A stretch of 64,000 nt of DNA from DSWT01 sp036845725 (GTDB taxonomy: Bacteria; Chloroflexota; Anaerolineae; B4-G1; SLSP01): assembly GCA_036845725.1 (NCBI GenBank), contig DAIUDK010000004.1, positions 1 through 64,000 of the forward strand, written 5' to 3'. Every line of letters begins with the position of its first letter. The first letter of the stretch is position 1. The translations under genes and the position numbers were made by a program. This document shows positions 48,581 through 58,619 of this stretch, piece by piece. The notes below the pieces were generated by a model. The model saw only the letters and a program-made list of their open reading frames with translations. It did not search any database and was not told where the DNA came from.

Positions 48581-51455
48581 TCATAACACATACCACCCCG
48601 ATGATGAGAATCGCGCGCGCGCGGAACGCCCTACGATTGGCTTGTTCACCTATGGCCTGATGGACACGATCGGCCAGGCGGTCTGGTTGGGAATGGAGGA
48701 TGCGGCGCGCGCGCACGAGGCAAATTTGATCTGCTACTCTGGTGGAGCATTACACGTTGCTCCTGATGAAGTGGAGCCGGCGAATGCGCTCTATGACCTG
48801 ACCGCTGCTGGCCGTGTGGATGGTCTTGTGATCTGGGCGGGAGTATTACATAATGTAGATATCGAGACCGCGTATGCTTTTTGCCGGCGCTACGCCCCAC
48901 TGCCGACAGTGAGTCTCGGCTTGCAGGTCGAAGGCATTCCCGCTGTGTTGGCCGATAACTATGTCGGGATGTACAGCGCGGTCGAGCATCTCGTCGCGGT
49001 TCACGGGTACCACCGGATCGCCTTTGTGCGTGGTCCGGAAGGGCACGAGGAGGCCGAGGATCGCTATCGCGCTTATCGGGATGTACTGGCCACGCACGAC
49101 ATCGAAGTGGATTTGTCTCTGGTTGCGCCGGGCAACAACCAACGCACTGCCGGTATACAGGCGATTAGCCTGTTGTGTGATGAACGAGGTCTGCGTCCGC
49201 ACGACGATTTCGATGCGGTGGTCGCCGCCAATGACAATATGGCTTTCGGAGTTCTGGATGCGTTGCAAGCGCGCGGTATTCGTGTGCCGGAGGATGTGGC
49301 GGTCGTGGGCTTCGACGATTTCGAAGAAGGCCGGCATACCAACCCGCCTCTCACCACCGTGCCGTGGCCTGGATACGCGCAGGGATATCAGGCGGCGGAA
49401 TTGCTGCTGGCGTTGCTTGAACATTCTACGGTTCCTGATGTAACGCATGTGCCCACCGAACTGGTCATCCGCGAATCGTGCGGATGCGTGATTCCGGCCG
49501 TGCAGCAGGCCGGGGTTGCCATGGCGGCGCCCTCTGCGTCCAAGAAGGTGTCGCTTGCGACCCTGGCCGCCGAGCGCGATACCGTTCTGGATGAGCTGGC
49601 GCAGGCCATGCAAGACACCGGTACGCAGTCAATGACGCTGGATCGCACAGTCCTGGAAGCATTGTGGGACCTTTATCTGACCGTGCTGGATCCGGCATCG
49701 AATGGCGATTGCCTGTCTACTATGCTCGCATTGGTACGTCAGACCGCTGACGCGGGTGTCGATGCTAACGTGTGGCACACGGCTTTTTCTGTCCTGCGCT
49801 ATCACATGCTGGCACGTGCTATCCCCGCAGCCGCACGTGCGCGTTTCGATAGCCTCTGTCACCAAGCACGCGTACTCGTCAGCTATGAAGTGCAGCGCAC
49901 GCTGGCGCGCAGCGCCTGGCGGATAGAAAATCAGGCGGGACAATTGCGCGCTGTCCAACAGGCGTTGATGGTGGCCTCCGATCTGGAACATTTCGTCAGC
50001 GTGTTGCGCCAGCAGCTTCCCATATTGGGTATTCCTGGTTATGCCATCGCGCTTTACGAAGACCCTAGGGAGCCGGTACTGGCCCGCATCCTTGCGGCTT
50101 ACGATGCGCGCGGACATGTGGGAGCGGACTCGCCGGCGTTTGCTTCGCAGATGTTGCTGCCGGAAACGTTCTGGCCACGAGATCGGCGCTTCAGCATGGT
50201 GCTAGAGTCGTTGTATGTGCGTCGTGAACGGTTGGGATACGTGTTGTTTGAGATTGGTCCCCACGATGGCGATTTGTACTGGGCGTTGCGGGATCACCTC
50301 AGCAGCGCGTTGCGTGCGGTGCGGCTGATCGAGGAAAATCGTCGCACGCAGGAATCGCTCGAACAATCTTACGCCGCCGTGGAACAGCAAGTGCAAGCGC
50401 GCACCGCCGAATTGCAGCGCGAAATCGCCAGCCGCGAGTCGTTGTACGAGCGGCGGGCGCTCCAGGTGCAGACCAGTACGCAGGTTTCGCAAGAAATTGC
50501 CGCTGTTCCCGCGTTGGACGAACTGTATCGCCTGGTGGTTAGGTTGATTAAAGAGCGCTTCGACTACTACCACGCGCAAATCTTCCGCTACGATCCGGAA
50601 ATCAACGCCGTTCGCCTGATCGTTGGCTATGGCGAAGTGGGAGAAAAGATGCTGGCGGATGGACATCAGATTGAAATAGGGATAGGTGTGGTTGGGACGG
50701 CGGCAGAGACGGGCCAGCCCGTTCTGGCAACCGACGTGACCCGGGATCGAGAATGGCGTCCGAATCCCAATTTGCCGGAGACACAAGGTGAACTGGCCGT
50801 GCCAATCAGACTGCGCGATCAGGTATTCGGCATCCTGGATGTGCAAAGCGATCGCGCGGGCGCGTTGACCCTGGACGATCAACTCCTGTTACAGCAATTG
50901 TGCGGGCAGATTGCGATTGCAATCGAGAACACGAGCCTGCGCGAGGAAATGCAGAGCCGTCTGGAAACCCTGAACTTGCTGCAACAGTCGATGTCGCACG
51001 AGGGATGGGAAGCCCTGCGCGAGCAGCGGCGTGGTCTCCAGGGATACATCTATGATAAGGGCATGGTGCATCCGTTGGTGCAGCCCCCGGAGGCGGAACG
51101 CGAGGTCTACGTGGCGCCGGTCGCCGTGCAGCAGGAGGTCATCGGGCGGCTGGCCGTACAGACCGATCCCGCGCACCCGCTTTCTGCCGAGGAGCAGATG
51201 TTGTTAGACTCGATCGCGGAGCAGGTGGCTTCGGCACTGGATAGGGCGCGGCTGTTCGAGGATACCCGGCGCAGCGCCGCGCGCGACCAGATCATCGGCG
51301 AACTGAGCACACAGATGCGGACCTCGTTGGATATCGACCAGGTGCTGCAGAACGCCGTGCGCGAAATGGTCAGCACCCTGAACTTTGCGCGCGTCGAGGT
51401 GCGGTTGAGCGGCGAAGAGCCGGAAGGGGCAAGCGCGGAGGAGGTCAACGTATGA
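48573..51455 (+). CDS. LacI-type ligand-binding / multi-GAF sensor (array sensor 7)
   Basis: 960 residues from ATG 48573 (AAGGGGAG upstream), overlapping the previous gene by 8 bases. The LacI-type domain (about 22-300) shows HLVAVHGYHRIAFVRGPEGH, FDAVVAANDNMAFG and VAVVGFDDFEEGRHTNPPLT. It ends in RESCGC (302-305), and there is no DNA-binding domain. A helical region and an atypical GAF-like domain follow (about 450-590, LGIPGYAIALYEDP, LFEIGPHDGDLYWAL). A coiled coil (AVEQQVQARTAELQREI), a canonical GAF (about 650-790) and a short GAF (about 815-895) precede the terminal segment (IIGELSTQMRTSLDIDQV) ending VEVRL. Translational overlap on both sides argues for fixed stoichiometry with its membrane neighbours. 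Confidence 0.9.
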   Translation: MNNHNTYHPDDENRARAERPTIGLFTYGLMDTIGQAVWLGMEDAARAHEANLICYSGGALHVAPDEVEPANALYDLTAAGRVDGLVIWAGVLHNVDIETAYAFCRRYAPLPTVSLGLQVEGIPAVLADNYVGMYSAVEHLVAVHGYHRIAFVRGPEGHEEAEDRYRAYRDVLATHDIEVDLSLVAPGNNQRTAGIQAISLLCDERGLRPHDDFDAVVAANDNMAFGVLDALQARGIRVPEDVAVVGFDDFEEGRHTNPPLTTVPWPGYAQGYQAAELLLALLEHSTVPDVTHVPTELVIRESCGCVIPAVQQAGVAMAAPSASKKVSLATLAAERDTVLDELAQAMQDTGTQSMTLDRTVLEALWDLYLTVLDPASNGDCLSTMLALVRQTADAGVDANVWHTAFSVLRYHMLARAIPAAARARFDSLCHQARVLVSYEVQRTLARSAWRIENQAGQLRAVQQALMVASDLEHFVSVLRQQLPILGIPGYAIALYEDPREPVLARILAAYDARGHVGADSPAFASQMLLPETFWPRDRRFSMVLESLYVRRERLGYVLFEIGPHDGDLYWALRDHLSSALRAVRLIEENRRTQESLEQSYAAVEQQVQARTAELQREIASRESLYERRALQVQTSTQVSQEIAAVPALDELYRLVVRLIKERFDYYHAQIFRYDPEINAVRLIVGYGEVGEKMLADGHQIEIGIGVVGTAAETGQPVLATDVTRDREWRPNPNLPETQGELAVPIRLRDQVFGILDVQSDRAGALTLDDQLLLQQLCGQIAIAIENTSLREEMQSRLETLNLLQQSMSHEGWEALREQRRGLQGYIYDKGMVHPLVQPPEAEREVYVAPVAVQQEVIGRLAVQTDPAHPLSAEEQMLLDSIAEQVASALDRARLFEDTRRSAARDQIIGELSTQMRTSLDIDQVLQNAVREMVSTLNFARVEVRLSGEEPEGASAEEVNV

Positions 51456-54382
51456 ATGTCCTGTTGACGAACGAGGTATTGCAAGGCCTGGCATGGTTTG
51501 CCGGTTTGCTGGAGTTGATTCTGGCTTTGTATGTGCTGATGCTCAATGCCCGGCACGTTGCCAACCGTCATGTCAGCCTCTTGCTTTTCATATTTGCCGT
51601 CAACAGTCTGGCTTTGGGGGTATTATTTGGCGCGAAACAGGCTGCTCAAGCTGTCGTGCCGACGTTGTTCCTGGCGGCAACGACAGAACCATCCATGGTG
51701 GCTTCGATTGTGGCAGCCATAGTCTTGCTTAAACCGCGGTGGCTACAAGGACGTGGGCGGTGGTTATTGTGGCTGTTGTACGGGTTGCTCTTTTTGCCGA
51801 TGGTGTTGACTGTTATTGATGGCATCTGGCACACCGGGTTGTGGTACGGTGGCATCGAGGCTGTGAGTTATTCGGGCGGCTATATAGAGACTGGCGTGTA
51901 TGAGACCGGCAGTGTCGCACAAGTTATGCGACGGCTCTACCTGTATCTTCTCTCACTATTGCCGTTTGTGCCCGTGGTGTTGACCATTAGGAGTCGTGAC
52001 ACACTGCGTATAGCGCGCCGGTTGGCCTGGATGTTGCTGATTGTGCTGCTGCTCGCGGTGGGTGTGCAATTTGGGCTGCGGTCTACCCTCGGCTCCGGCG
52101 CTACATCGATTGTCACAACGACACTCTATGCTATGGCCTATGCCTATATCGCCTTCCGGCAAATGATCTCCGAGCGTCGCGCCCAACGTGGGCGTCTGCG
52201 TTCGCGCCTGGTGGGCCTCACATTGATCGTCGCCCTGCCGATTCTGGTGGGGGTGATGACCTTTGTGCTGATCCAGTCGCTAGGGATGATGGAAACGCAA
52301 GCCTTCGAAAAGCTGGAAGCGACCAACAAACTTGTGGCGACCAATGTGCAACTATGGCTGGATTTCAACAGCCGTGCTTTGCAACAGCTGGTGACTTTGC
52401 CGCAGATACGCACTATGGACCCGGAGCAGCAAAAACCTACCCTACAGGTCATGGAGACTGTCTATCCTTACATCTATCTGGTCAGCACCACCGATCTTAA
52501 AGGCATGAACGTCGCCCGCAGCGATGACGCGCCGTTGACCGACTACAGCGACCGCGAGTGGTTCAGGGAATCACGTCTCGATGTGGTGAATTATGAAGTG
52601 GTGATTGGGCGCACCAGTGGCCAGCCGGCACTGGTCGTCGCCACCCTCATTCGCGAGCGCGGCCCTGTTCCGATTGGCGCGGGGATGTTCGCGACTACGC
52701 TGGAGCAAATCTCCGACGACATCACGGCAACCCGTTTTGGTGAGACGGGTATTGCTTATGTCGTAGATCCTCGGGATCGGATTGTCGTGCATTCCGATGC
52801 GGCGATAGCTAATCAGATTTTGGACATCCACGATTCTCCGATCATCACTAAAATGCGTCTCGAAAGAGAAAACGAATTTAGCTTTGTCGATGCCGATGGC
52901 GTGCGCTGGCAGGTTTACGCGCAGGTCTTGAACAATGGGTGGGGCGTCATCGTACAACAGGAGTGGGATGAGTTGCATCGCTCGTGGCTTGATATTGGCA
53001 GAATTGGCACAGTGGCGGCCATTGCTGGCGCTCTCCTGCTCGGCACGTTGATGTTTTTCACGATGCGCCAGGCTTTTGAACCAATCGATGAACTGACTGC
53101 AACCGCTGCCGCGATTACAGAAGGCGATTTAACCCGGACTGCGTCAGTGGTGAGTGAGGACGAATTGGGCGTCCTGGCACGTACGTTCAACAGTATGACA
53201 GCGCAGTTGCGCACATCCATCGATACGCTGGAACAGCGAGTGGTTTCCCGGACCGCCGATCTCGAACAACGCTCAGCTTATTTGCAAGCCTCGGCGGAAG
53301 TGAGCCAGGCGGCGGCTTCGATCCTGGAGCCTGATGTGCTGATCAACCAGGTCGTCGATTTGATTCTCGAACGTTTTGACCTGTACTACACCGGCCTGTT
53401 CCTGTTAGACGAAACCCGCGCGTGGGCCGTACTGCGTTCGGGCACAGGTGAGGCCGGGCAGGCGATGCTGGCGCGGCAGCACCGCATCCGCGTCGGTGAA
53501 GGGATGATCGGGTGGAGCGTTGCCCATGCGGAAGCCCGCGTGGCGTCGCACGCCGAAGTCGATGCGGTGCGCGTGACCAATCCGGAGCTGCCGGATACCC
53601 GTTCGGAGGCGGCCTTGCCTTTGCGCTCGCGGGGCGAGGTGCTTGGCGCGTTGAGCGTGCAGAGCACGCGACCAGACGCCTTCGATGCCGAGACGTTGAC
53701 GGTGCTGCAAACCATGGTCGATCAAGTGGCGATTGCCATCGACAATGCGCGCTTGTTGGCGCAGGCTGAGGAATCCCTCGAGGCTGAGCGTCGGGCCTAC
53801 GGTGTGCAAATGCGCCAGGACTGGGACCTGTTAGCCCGTACCCGCGCCACCACGGGATATGTCGGCGCGCGCGCTGTGACGGATTCGAAAGAGGTGAGCC
53901 TCTTCCCGGCGCAAGGCGAGTGGAGTCCCGAAATGCACGCCGCGCGTCGCACTCGCCAGAGCGTACGGGGATATACCGGCGGTATGCCGACGCTGGCTGT
54001 CCCAATCCTGGTGCGCGACCAGGTGGTGGGGGTGCTTAATTTCAGCAAGAGCCAGGATGCGCCGGGCCTTTCGTCAAACGATACCTGGACCCATGAAGAA
54101 GTGACCCTGCTCGAAGCGTTGGCCGAGCAGATGGGGCAGGCGTTGGAAAGCGCGCGCCTTTACCGGCAGACGCAACTCCGCGCCGCCCGTGAAGGCGTGA
54201 TCCGCGAAATCTCAGACCAGATGCAGCGCGCGACCGATCTATCGGCGTTAATGCGCGTCACCACCGAGGCGCTGAACAAGGCGCTTGGCGGGTCGCGCGT
54301 TTACGTGCGCTGGGGCGCTCAGACGCAAGGCGCGGCGGAAACCGGGCAGCCTGACGGAGGAAATAATGGCGAAGCAGAGTAG
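51452..54382 (+). CDS. Seven-TM / Cache / HAMP / GAF sensor protein (array sensor 8)
   Basis: 976 residues, starting in an ATGA overlap with the previous gene. The seven-helix N-domain (1-245) carries LNARHVANRHVS and is paralogous to that of the sensor at 38179. After an eighth helix (about 260-282) comes a dCache-type domain (about 285-520; YPYIYLVSTTDLKGMNVARS, DYSDREWFRES, GIAYVVDPRDRIVVHSD), longer than in its paralogue. Helix and HAMP (about 530-610, ITEGDLTRTASVVSEDELGV) lead to a canonical GAF (about 640-785) and a short GAF (about 825-915). The terminal segment (VIREISDQMQRATDLSAL) ends VYVRWG. There are two input domains in one chain and no output domain. Confidence 0.9.
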   Translation: MNVLLTNEVLQGLAWFAGLLELILALYVLMLNARHVANRHVSLLLFIFAVNSLALGVLFGAKQAAQAVVPTLFLAATTEPSMVASIVAAIVLLKPRWLQGRGRWLLWLLYGLLFLPMVLTVIDGIWHTGLWYGGIEAVSYSGGYIETGVYETGSVAQVMRRLYLYLLSLLPFVPVVLTIRSRDTLRIARRLAWMLLIVLLLAVGVQFGLRSTLGSGATSIVTTTLYAMAYAYIAFRQMISERRAQRGRLRSRLVGLTLIVALPILVGVMTFVLIQSLGMMETQAFEKLEATNKLVATNVQLWLDFNSRALQQLVTLPQIRTMDPEQQKPTLQVMETVYPYIYLVSTTDLKGMNVARSDDAPLTDYSDREWFRESRLDVVNYEVVIGRTSGQPALVVATLIRERGPVPIGAGMFATTLEQISDDITATRFGETGIAYVVDPRDRIVVHSDAAIANQILDIHDSPIITKMRLERENEFSFVDADGVRWQVYAQVLNNGWGVIVQQEWDELHRSWLDIGRIGTVAAIAGALLLGTLMFFTMRQAFEPIDELTATAAAITEGDLTRTASVVSEDELGVLARTFNSMTAQLRTSIDTLEQRVVSRTADLEQRSAYLQASAEVSQAAASILEPDVLINQVVDLILERFDLYYTGLFLLDETRAWAVLRSGTGEAGQAMLARQHRIRVGEGMIGWSVAHAEARVASHAEVDAVRVTNPELPDTRSEAALPLRSRGEVLGALSVQSTRPDAFDAETLTVLQTMVDQVAIAIDNARLLAQAEESLEAERRAYGVQMRQDWDLLARTRATTGYVGARAVTDSKEVSLFPAQGEWSPEMHAARRTRQSVRGYTGGMPTLAVPILVRDQVVGVLNFSKSQDAPGLSSNDTWTHEEVTLLEALAEQMGQALESARLYRQTQLRAAREGVIREISDQMQRATDLSALMRVTTEALNKALGGSRVYVRWGAQTQGAAETGQPDGGNNGEAE

Positions 54383-57300
54383 ACGCGCGGGCGGCAGTTC
54401 GTCCCGAAAGAAAACGGCAGGCGCACCTGCCTCCACACAGCGCCGGCTGACACTTGGTTTCTTTGTCGACCGGCTCACAACGGGATACCACAATGCCATC
54501 TGGCAGGGCGTAGAGGCGCAAGCGCGCGTACGCGACGTGAACCTGCTCTGTTTCGTCGGTGGCAGTTTGCATAATCAACCACATTCCGATGATATGAACA
54601 ACGTGCTCTATGGCCTGCCCGACAAAGCACTTCTCGATGGGTTGATCTTCGCCGCCGGATCGCTAGGCACGCGGGTGAACCAGGAGAAATTGCAAGCGTT
54701 TTGCGAGCGTTATCGGCCTTTGCCCATGGCCAGTATCGCCATGCCGTTGACCGATATCTCCAGTGTGCTCATCGATAATGATTACGGTATGCGCGAGATG
54801 ATGCTTCATCTTGTGGATGTGCATGGCTATCGGCGCATTGCCTTCTTCCACAGACAGGAAGGCCATCTGGAGAATGATGCGCGCTATGAGGCTTATGTCG
54901 CGGTGTTGGCTGAGCGTGGGATTGCAGTCGATCCTGACCTTGTCATCTCCGGCACCCACTACTCCACGCCTGAGACCGGCATTCGTTTGTTGTTCGACGA
55001 ACGACAGTTGCGCCCGCGGATCGATGTCGAAGCTTTAGTTGCTCACGATGACAGGGTCGCGCTTGAGATATTGGGCATCCTGCAAGCGCGCGGCATCCGC
55101 GTCCCCGACGATGTGGCGGTCGTTGGTTTCGACGATATTGAGGACAGTCGCTACGCCATCCCCACGCTGACGACGGCACGCCAACCTTTGCGCGAGCAGG
55201 GCCGCCAGGCGGTGGAACTGGTATTGGCTCAACTTCAAGGCGCAACTGTTCCGCCGCAGGTGAACTTACGCACGCAGTTGGTGGTACGCCAGTCGTGCGG
55301 TTGTCTGGATGCTACTGTGCTGCAAGCAGAATCACGGCTGCAGCCAGAGATGCCTGCCGAACCTTGCGCATCCTTCCCGGCGGCTATGGCCACGCGCCGC
55401 GAGGCGTTGCTGTCCGATATGGTCGGGGTGCTCGCCGCCGAGTCGTTATCCGACGACGCCAATGCGGCGATCAGGGCGCGTGTCGTGCGCCTGGTGGATG
55501 CTTTCGTTGAGGCCACGCAGGATGAGACTGTCGCTTCCGCCGAGGTCTTTTTGCGCGTGCTGGATGATCTCATGCGCCAGACGTTGCTGGAACAGGGTGA
55601 CGTGTCCGCCTGGCAGAACGGCCTCTCTGTTTTGCGCGCTCACGCACTTACTTGTGTGATGGAGGGGACATCAGCGCAGCGCATCGAGGGGCTGCTGCAG
55701 CAGGCGCGGGTACAGGTCGGCAGCGCGGCTCAACAAGCTCAGGCGCGTCAGCGACTCCAAACGGCCCAACGTGAAGGCGTCTTGCGTGAAATCGACCAGG
55801 TGTTTGTGTCTGCGGGCATGCTCGATGATTTACTGAATGCCATGCTTTACGGCTTACCTCAGCTGGACATCCCTAGCTTTTACCTGTCGATGTATGCCGG
55901 CCTGGAAGCGTCCCAGGAGACGCCTACGCCTTCGACGCTGGCGCAGTTGGTGTTGGCCTTTGACCGCACCCGTGGATTGGAACAAAAGTCGAAACAGCGT
56001 TATCCCATGCGTGACGTGCTGCCTCCAGAAGTATTGCCTGGGGACCGGCGTTACAGTCTGGTGATCGAACTCTTGCATTTCAGGAACGAACATCTCGGTA
56101 AGGTTTGCTTTGAAGTCGGTCCGCGCGAAGGCGCGATCTACGACATGCTGCGTATGCAGATCAGCAGCGCGTTGCAGGGGGTGTTGACCACCGAACGGCT
56201 GGCTGGACGCGCGCTGCAATTGCAGACCGCCGCCGAGGTCTCCCGCACTGCGAGCGCCTTGCTCGATACAGATGATCTGGTCCAACAGGTCGTGACACTG
56301 GTGCGCGATCGCTTCAGCCTCTATTACGTCGGCCTGTTCCTGGTAGAACCTGATCCGCAGGACCCGGCTGTACAATGGGCCGTTCTGAAAGCAGGCTCGG
56401 GCGAGGCCGGAAAGCGGATGGTGGAAGAGGGACACCGTTTGCAGGTAGGTGGCACTTCGATGATCGGCTGGTGTGTTGCCAACCGGGAGGCGCGCATCGC
56501 GCTGGATGTGGACCGTGACACTGTGCGTCGCCCGCATCTTCTGCTGCCCGACACGCGCTCGGAACTGGCGTTGCCCTTGATTAGCCGGGGAGACGTCGTC
56601 GGCGCGTTGACGATTCAGAGCACGCAGGAGGCGGCTTTTAGTCCCGAAGACATCAGCATCCTGCAAACGCTGGCGGATCAACTTGCCAACGCTATCACCA
56701 ATGCGCGTTTGTATGAAGCTCTGGAATACGAGCAGTATTTGATGAACGTTCTAATGGACAATTTTCCGGATCAGATCTATTTCAAAGACCGGGAGAGCCG
56801 TTTCATCCGGGTCAGCCGTTCGCAAACCGAGCGTTTTGGGTTGAGCGACCCGGCGGACGCTATCGGCAAAACCGATTTCGATTTCTTCACCGAGGAACAT
56901 GCTCGCCCGGCTTATGAGGATGAGCAGCGTATCATTCGCACCGGCGAGCCGCTTCTGAATCTTGAGGAACGGGAAACCTGGGAGGACCGCCCGGACACGT
57001 GGGTGACGACGACCAAAATGCCTATGCGCGACCACAAGGGCAACATCTTTGGCACTTTTGGCATCTCGCGGGATATCACGGAGCGTAAAAACACGGAGAT
57101 TCAGTTGTCGGCTGATCGCAACCTGTTACGTACCTTGATTGACAACCTGCCGAATTACGTTTACATCAAGGATCGCCAGAGCCGTTTCTTGATCAATAAC
57201 ATCGCGCATCTGGGCCTCCTAGGCGCAAGAACGCAGGAGGAAGTCATCGGCAAGTCCGACCTGGATATCTTCCCGCATGAGTTGGCATCGCAATACTATG

Positions 57301-58619
57301 CCGACGAGCAAGCGCTAATGGCGTCGGGAGAAAGTGTCATCGACAAGGAAGAGGCGGCAGTTGATCAAACTACAGGCGAAAAGTTGTGGGTATCCACCAC
57401 GAAGATTCCTCTGCGCGATGAGGCTGGACATATCACCGGTTTTGTGGGGATGACCTACGATATTACAGATCGCAAGCGTACAGAAGTCGTACTGCGGCGG
57501 CGCGGCCGGCAACTCCAGGCGGTTGCCGATGTGGCACGGATCGCGACTGAGGTGTTGGATATTGACACCTTGCTTCAGCAGAGCGTAGAGCTGTTGCTTG
57601 AACAACTGGAATTGTATTACGCAGGTCTGTTCCTGGTGGATATGACAGCCACCCCGGCCGAGTTTTCCAGTGCGGTGCAGCGGAAGCAGGCCGTGCTCCG
57701 CGCTGCAACGGGGCGGGCCGGTGCGGAAATGGTTGCGCGCCGGCATCGCCTGGAGGTCGGCGGCAGCTCGATTATTGGGCAGTGCATCGCGCAGGGGGAA
57801 GCGCGCATCGCGTTGGATGTGGGCGTTGCCCCTGTGCGCTTCGAGAATCCGCTGTTGCCGGAGACGCGCTCAGAGCTGGCGCTGCCGCTTAAGAGTCGCA
57901 GTGGGGTCATCGGCGCGTTGACGCTCCAAAGCAGGGAATCCGCTGCATTTTCTCAGGAAGATGTCACGGTTCTTCAAGCGTTGGCCGATCAGTTAGCCAA
58001 TGCCATCGAGAACATCCGTTTGTTTGAACAAACCCAGCGCGCCTTGCGTGACTTGGAGATGATCCAGCAGCAATATGTACGCGAGGCATGGAGTGGGCAG
58101 AAGGCATCGACGGTGCTCACCGATTACGAGATGACACTCCCCGGTATAACGCCTTTACGCGATGCGCGTGGCATATGGGCTTCGTTGCCTGAAGTCCAGG
58201 AGGCGTTGACCCGGCAGAGCACCGTGGTTGTATCGGGGCGTGACGCGCGGGATGTGGATCACGCAGCTCTGGTTGCACCGATCCAATTGCGTGACCAGGT
58301 CATCGGCACATTGGGCATCCACGATGAGGATCGAGCGCGGAAATGGACCGACGATGAGATCGCGCTGGTTGAAACGGTCGCCGAGCGCATGGGTATCGTC
58401 GCCGAAACGTTGCGCTTACTCGAAGAGACCCAACACCGCGCCGCGCGCGAACGTCTGACGCGTGAGATCACCGATCAGATCCGCGGGGCGCTCACCGTCG
58501 ATGAGGCGATACAACGTGCGTTGCAGCAATTAGGCCAGACGTTGGAGGCCGACATGCTGGCGCGTATCGATGTCGGACAGGGGAAGATTTCCGCTGCACC
58601 GGAAGGGAAGGAAAAATGA
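54366..58619 (+). CDS. LacI-type / GAF / PAS-PAS / GAF sensor (array sensor 9)
   Basis: 1417 residues, the largest sensor, from ATG 54366 with GGAGG upstream; it overlaps the previous gene by 17 bases. The order is: LacI-type domain (about 28-308; HLVDVHGYRRIAFFHRQEGH, VAVVGFDDIEDSRYAIPTLT), RQSCGC (310-313), helical stalk and atypical GAF-like domain (about 480-615). Then come a canonical GAF (about 635-785), two PAS domains (about 787-915 and 915-1045, with DQIYFKDRESRFIRVS and NYVYIKDRQSRFLINN, each ending DITERK or DITDRK), a second canonical GAF (about 1055-1210), a short GAF and the terminal segment (LTREITDQIRGALTVDEA). The PAS pair is unique in the array and suggests a second small-molecule or redox input. 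No catalytic domain. Confidence 0.91.
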   Translation: MAKQSRRAGGSSSRKKTAGAPASTQRRLTLGFFVDRLTTGYHNAIWQGVEAQARVRDVNLLCFVGGSLHNQPHSDDMNNVLYGLPDKALLDGLIFAAGSLGTRVNQEKLQAFCERYRPLPMASIAMPLTDISSVLIDNDYGMREMMLHLVDVHGYRRIAFFHRQEGHLENDARYEAYVAVLAERGIAVDPDLVISGTHYSTPETGIRLLFDERQLRPRIDVEALVAHDDRVALEILGILQARGIRVPDDVAVVGFDDIEDSRYAIPTLTTARQPLREQGRQAVELVLAQLQGATVPPQVNLRTQLVVRQSCGCLDATVLQAESRLQPEMPAEPCASFPAAMATRREALLSDMVGVLAAESLSDDANAAIRARVVRLVDAFVEATQDETVASAEVFLRVLDDLMRQTLLEQGDVSAWQNGLSVLRAHALTCVMEGTSAQRIEGLLQQARVQVGSAAQQAQARQRLQTAQREGVLREIDQVFVSAGMLDDLLNAMLYGLPQLDIPSFYLSMYAGLEASQETPTPSTLAQLVLAFDRTRGLEQKSKQRYPMRDVLPPEVLPGDRRYSLVIELLHFRNEHLGKVCFEVGPREGAIYDMLRMQISSALQGVLTTERLAGRALQLQTAAEVSRTASALLDTDDLVQQVVTLVRDRFSLYYVGLFLVEPDPQDPAVQWAVLKAGSGEAGKRMVEEGHRLQVGGTSMIGWCVANREARIALDVDRDTVRRPHLLLPDTRSELALPLISRGDVVGALTIQSTQEAAFSPEDISILQTLADQLANAITNARLYEALEYEQYLMNVLMDNFPDQIYFKDRESRFIRVSRSQTERFGLSDPADAIGKTDFDFFTEEHARPAYEDEQRIIRTGEPLLNLEERETWEDRPDTWVTTTKMPMRDHKGNIFGTFGISRDITERKNTEIQLSADRNLLRTLIDNLPNYVYIKDRQSRFLINNIAHLGLLGARTQEEVIGKSDLDIFPHELASQYYADEQALMASGESVIDKEEAAVDQTTGEKLWVSTTKIPLRDEAGHITGFVGMTYDITDRKRTEVVLRRRGRQLQAVADVARIATEVLDIDTLLQQSVELLLEQLELYYAGLFLVDMTATPAEFSSAVQRKQAVLRAATGRAGAEMVARRHRLEVGGSSIIGQCIAQGEARIALDVGVAPVRFENPLLPETRSELALPLKSRSGVIGALTLQSRESAAFSQEDVTVLQALADQLANAIENIRLFEQTQRALRDLEMIQQQYVREAWSGQKASTVLTDYEMTLPGITPLRDARGIWASLPEVQEALTRQSTVVVSGRDARDVDHAALVAPIQLRDQVIGTLGIHDEDRARKWTDDEIALVETVAERMGIVAETLRLLEETQHRAARERLTREITDQIRGALTVDEAIQRALQQLGQTLEADMLARIDVGQGKISAAPEGKEK

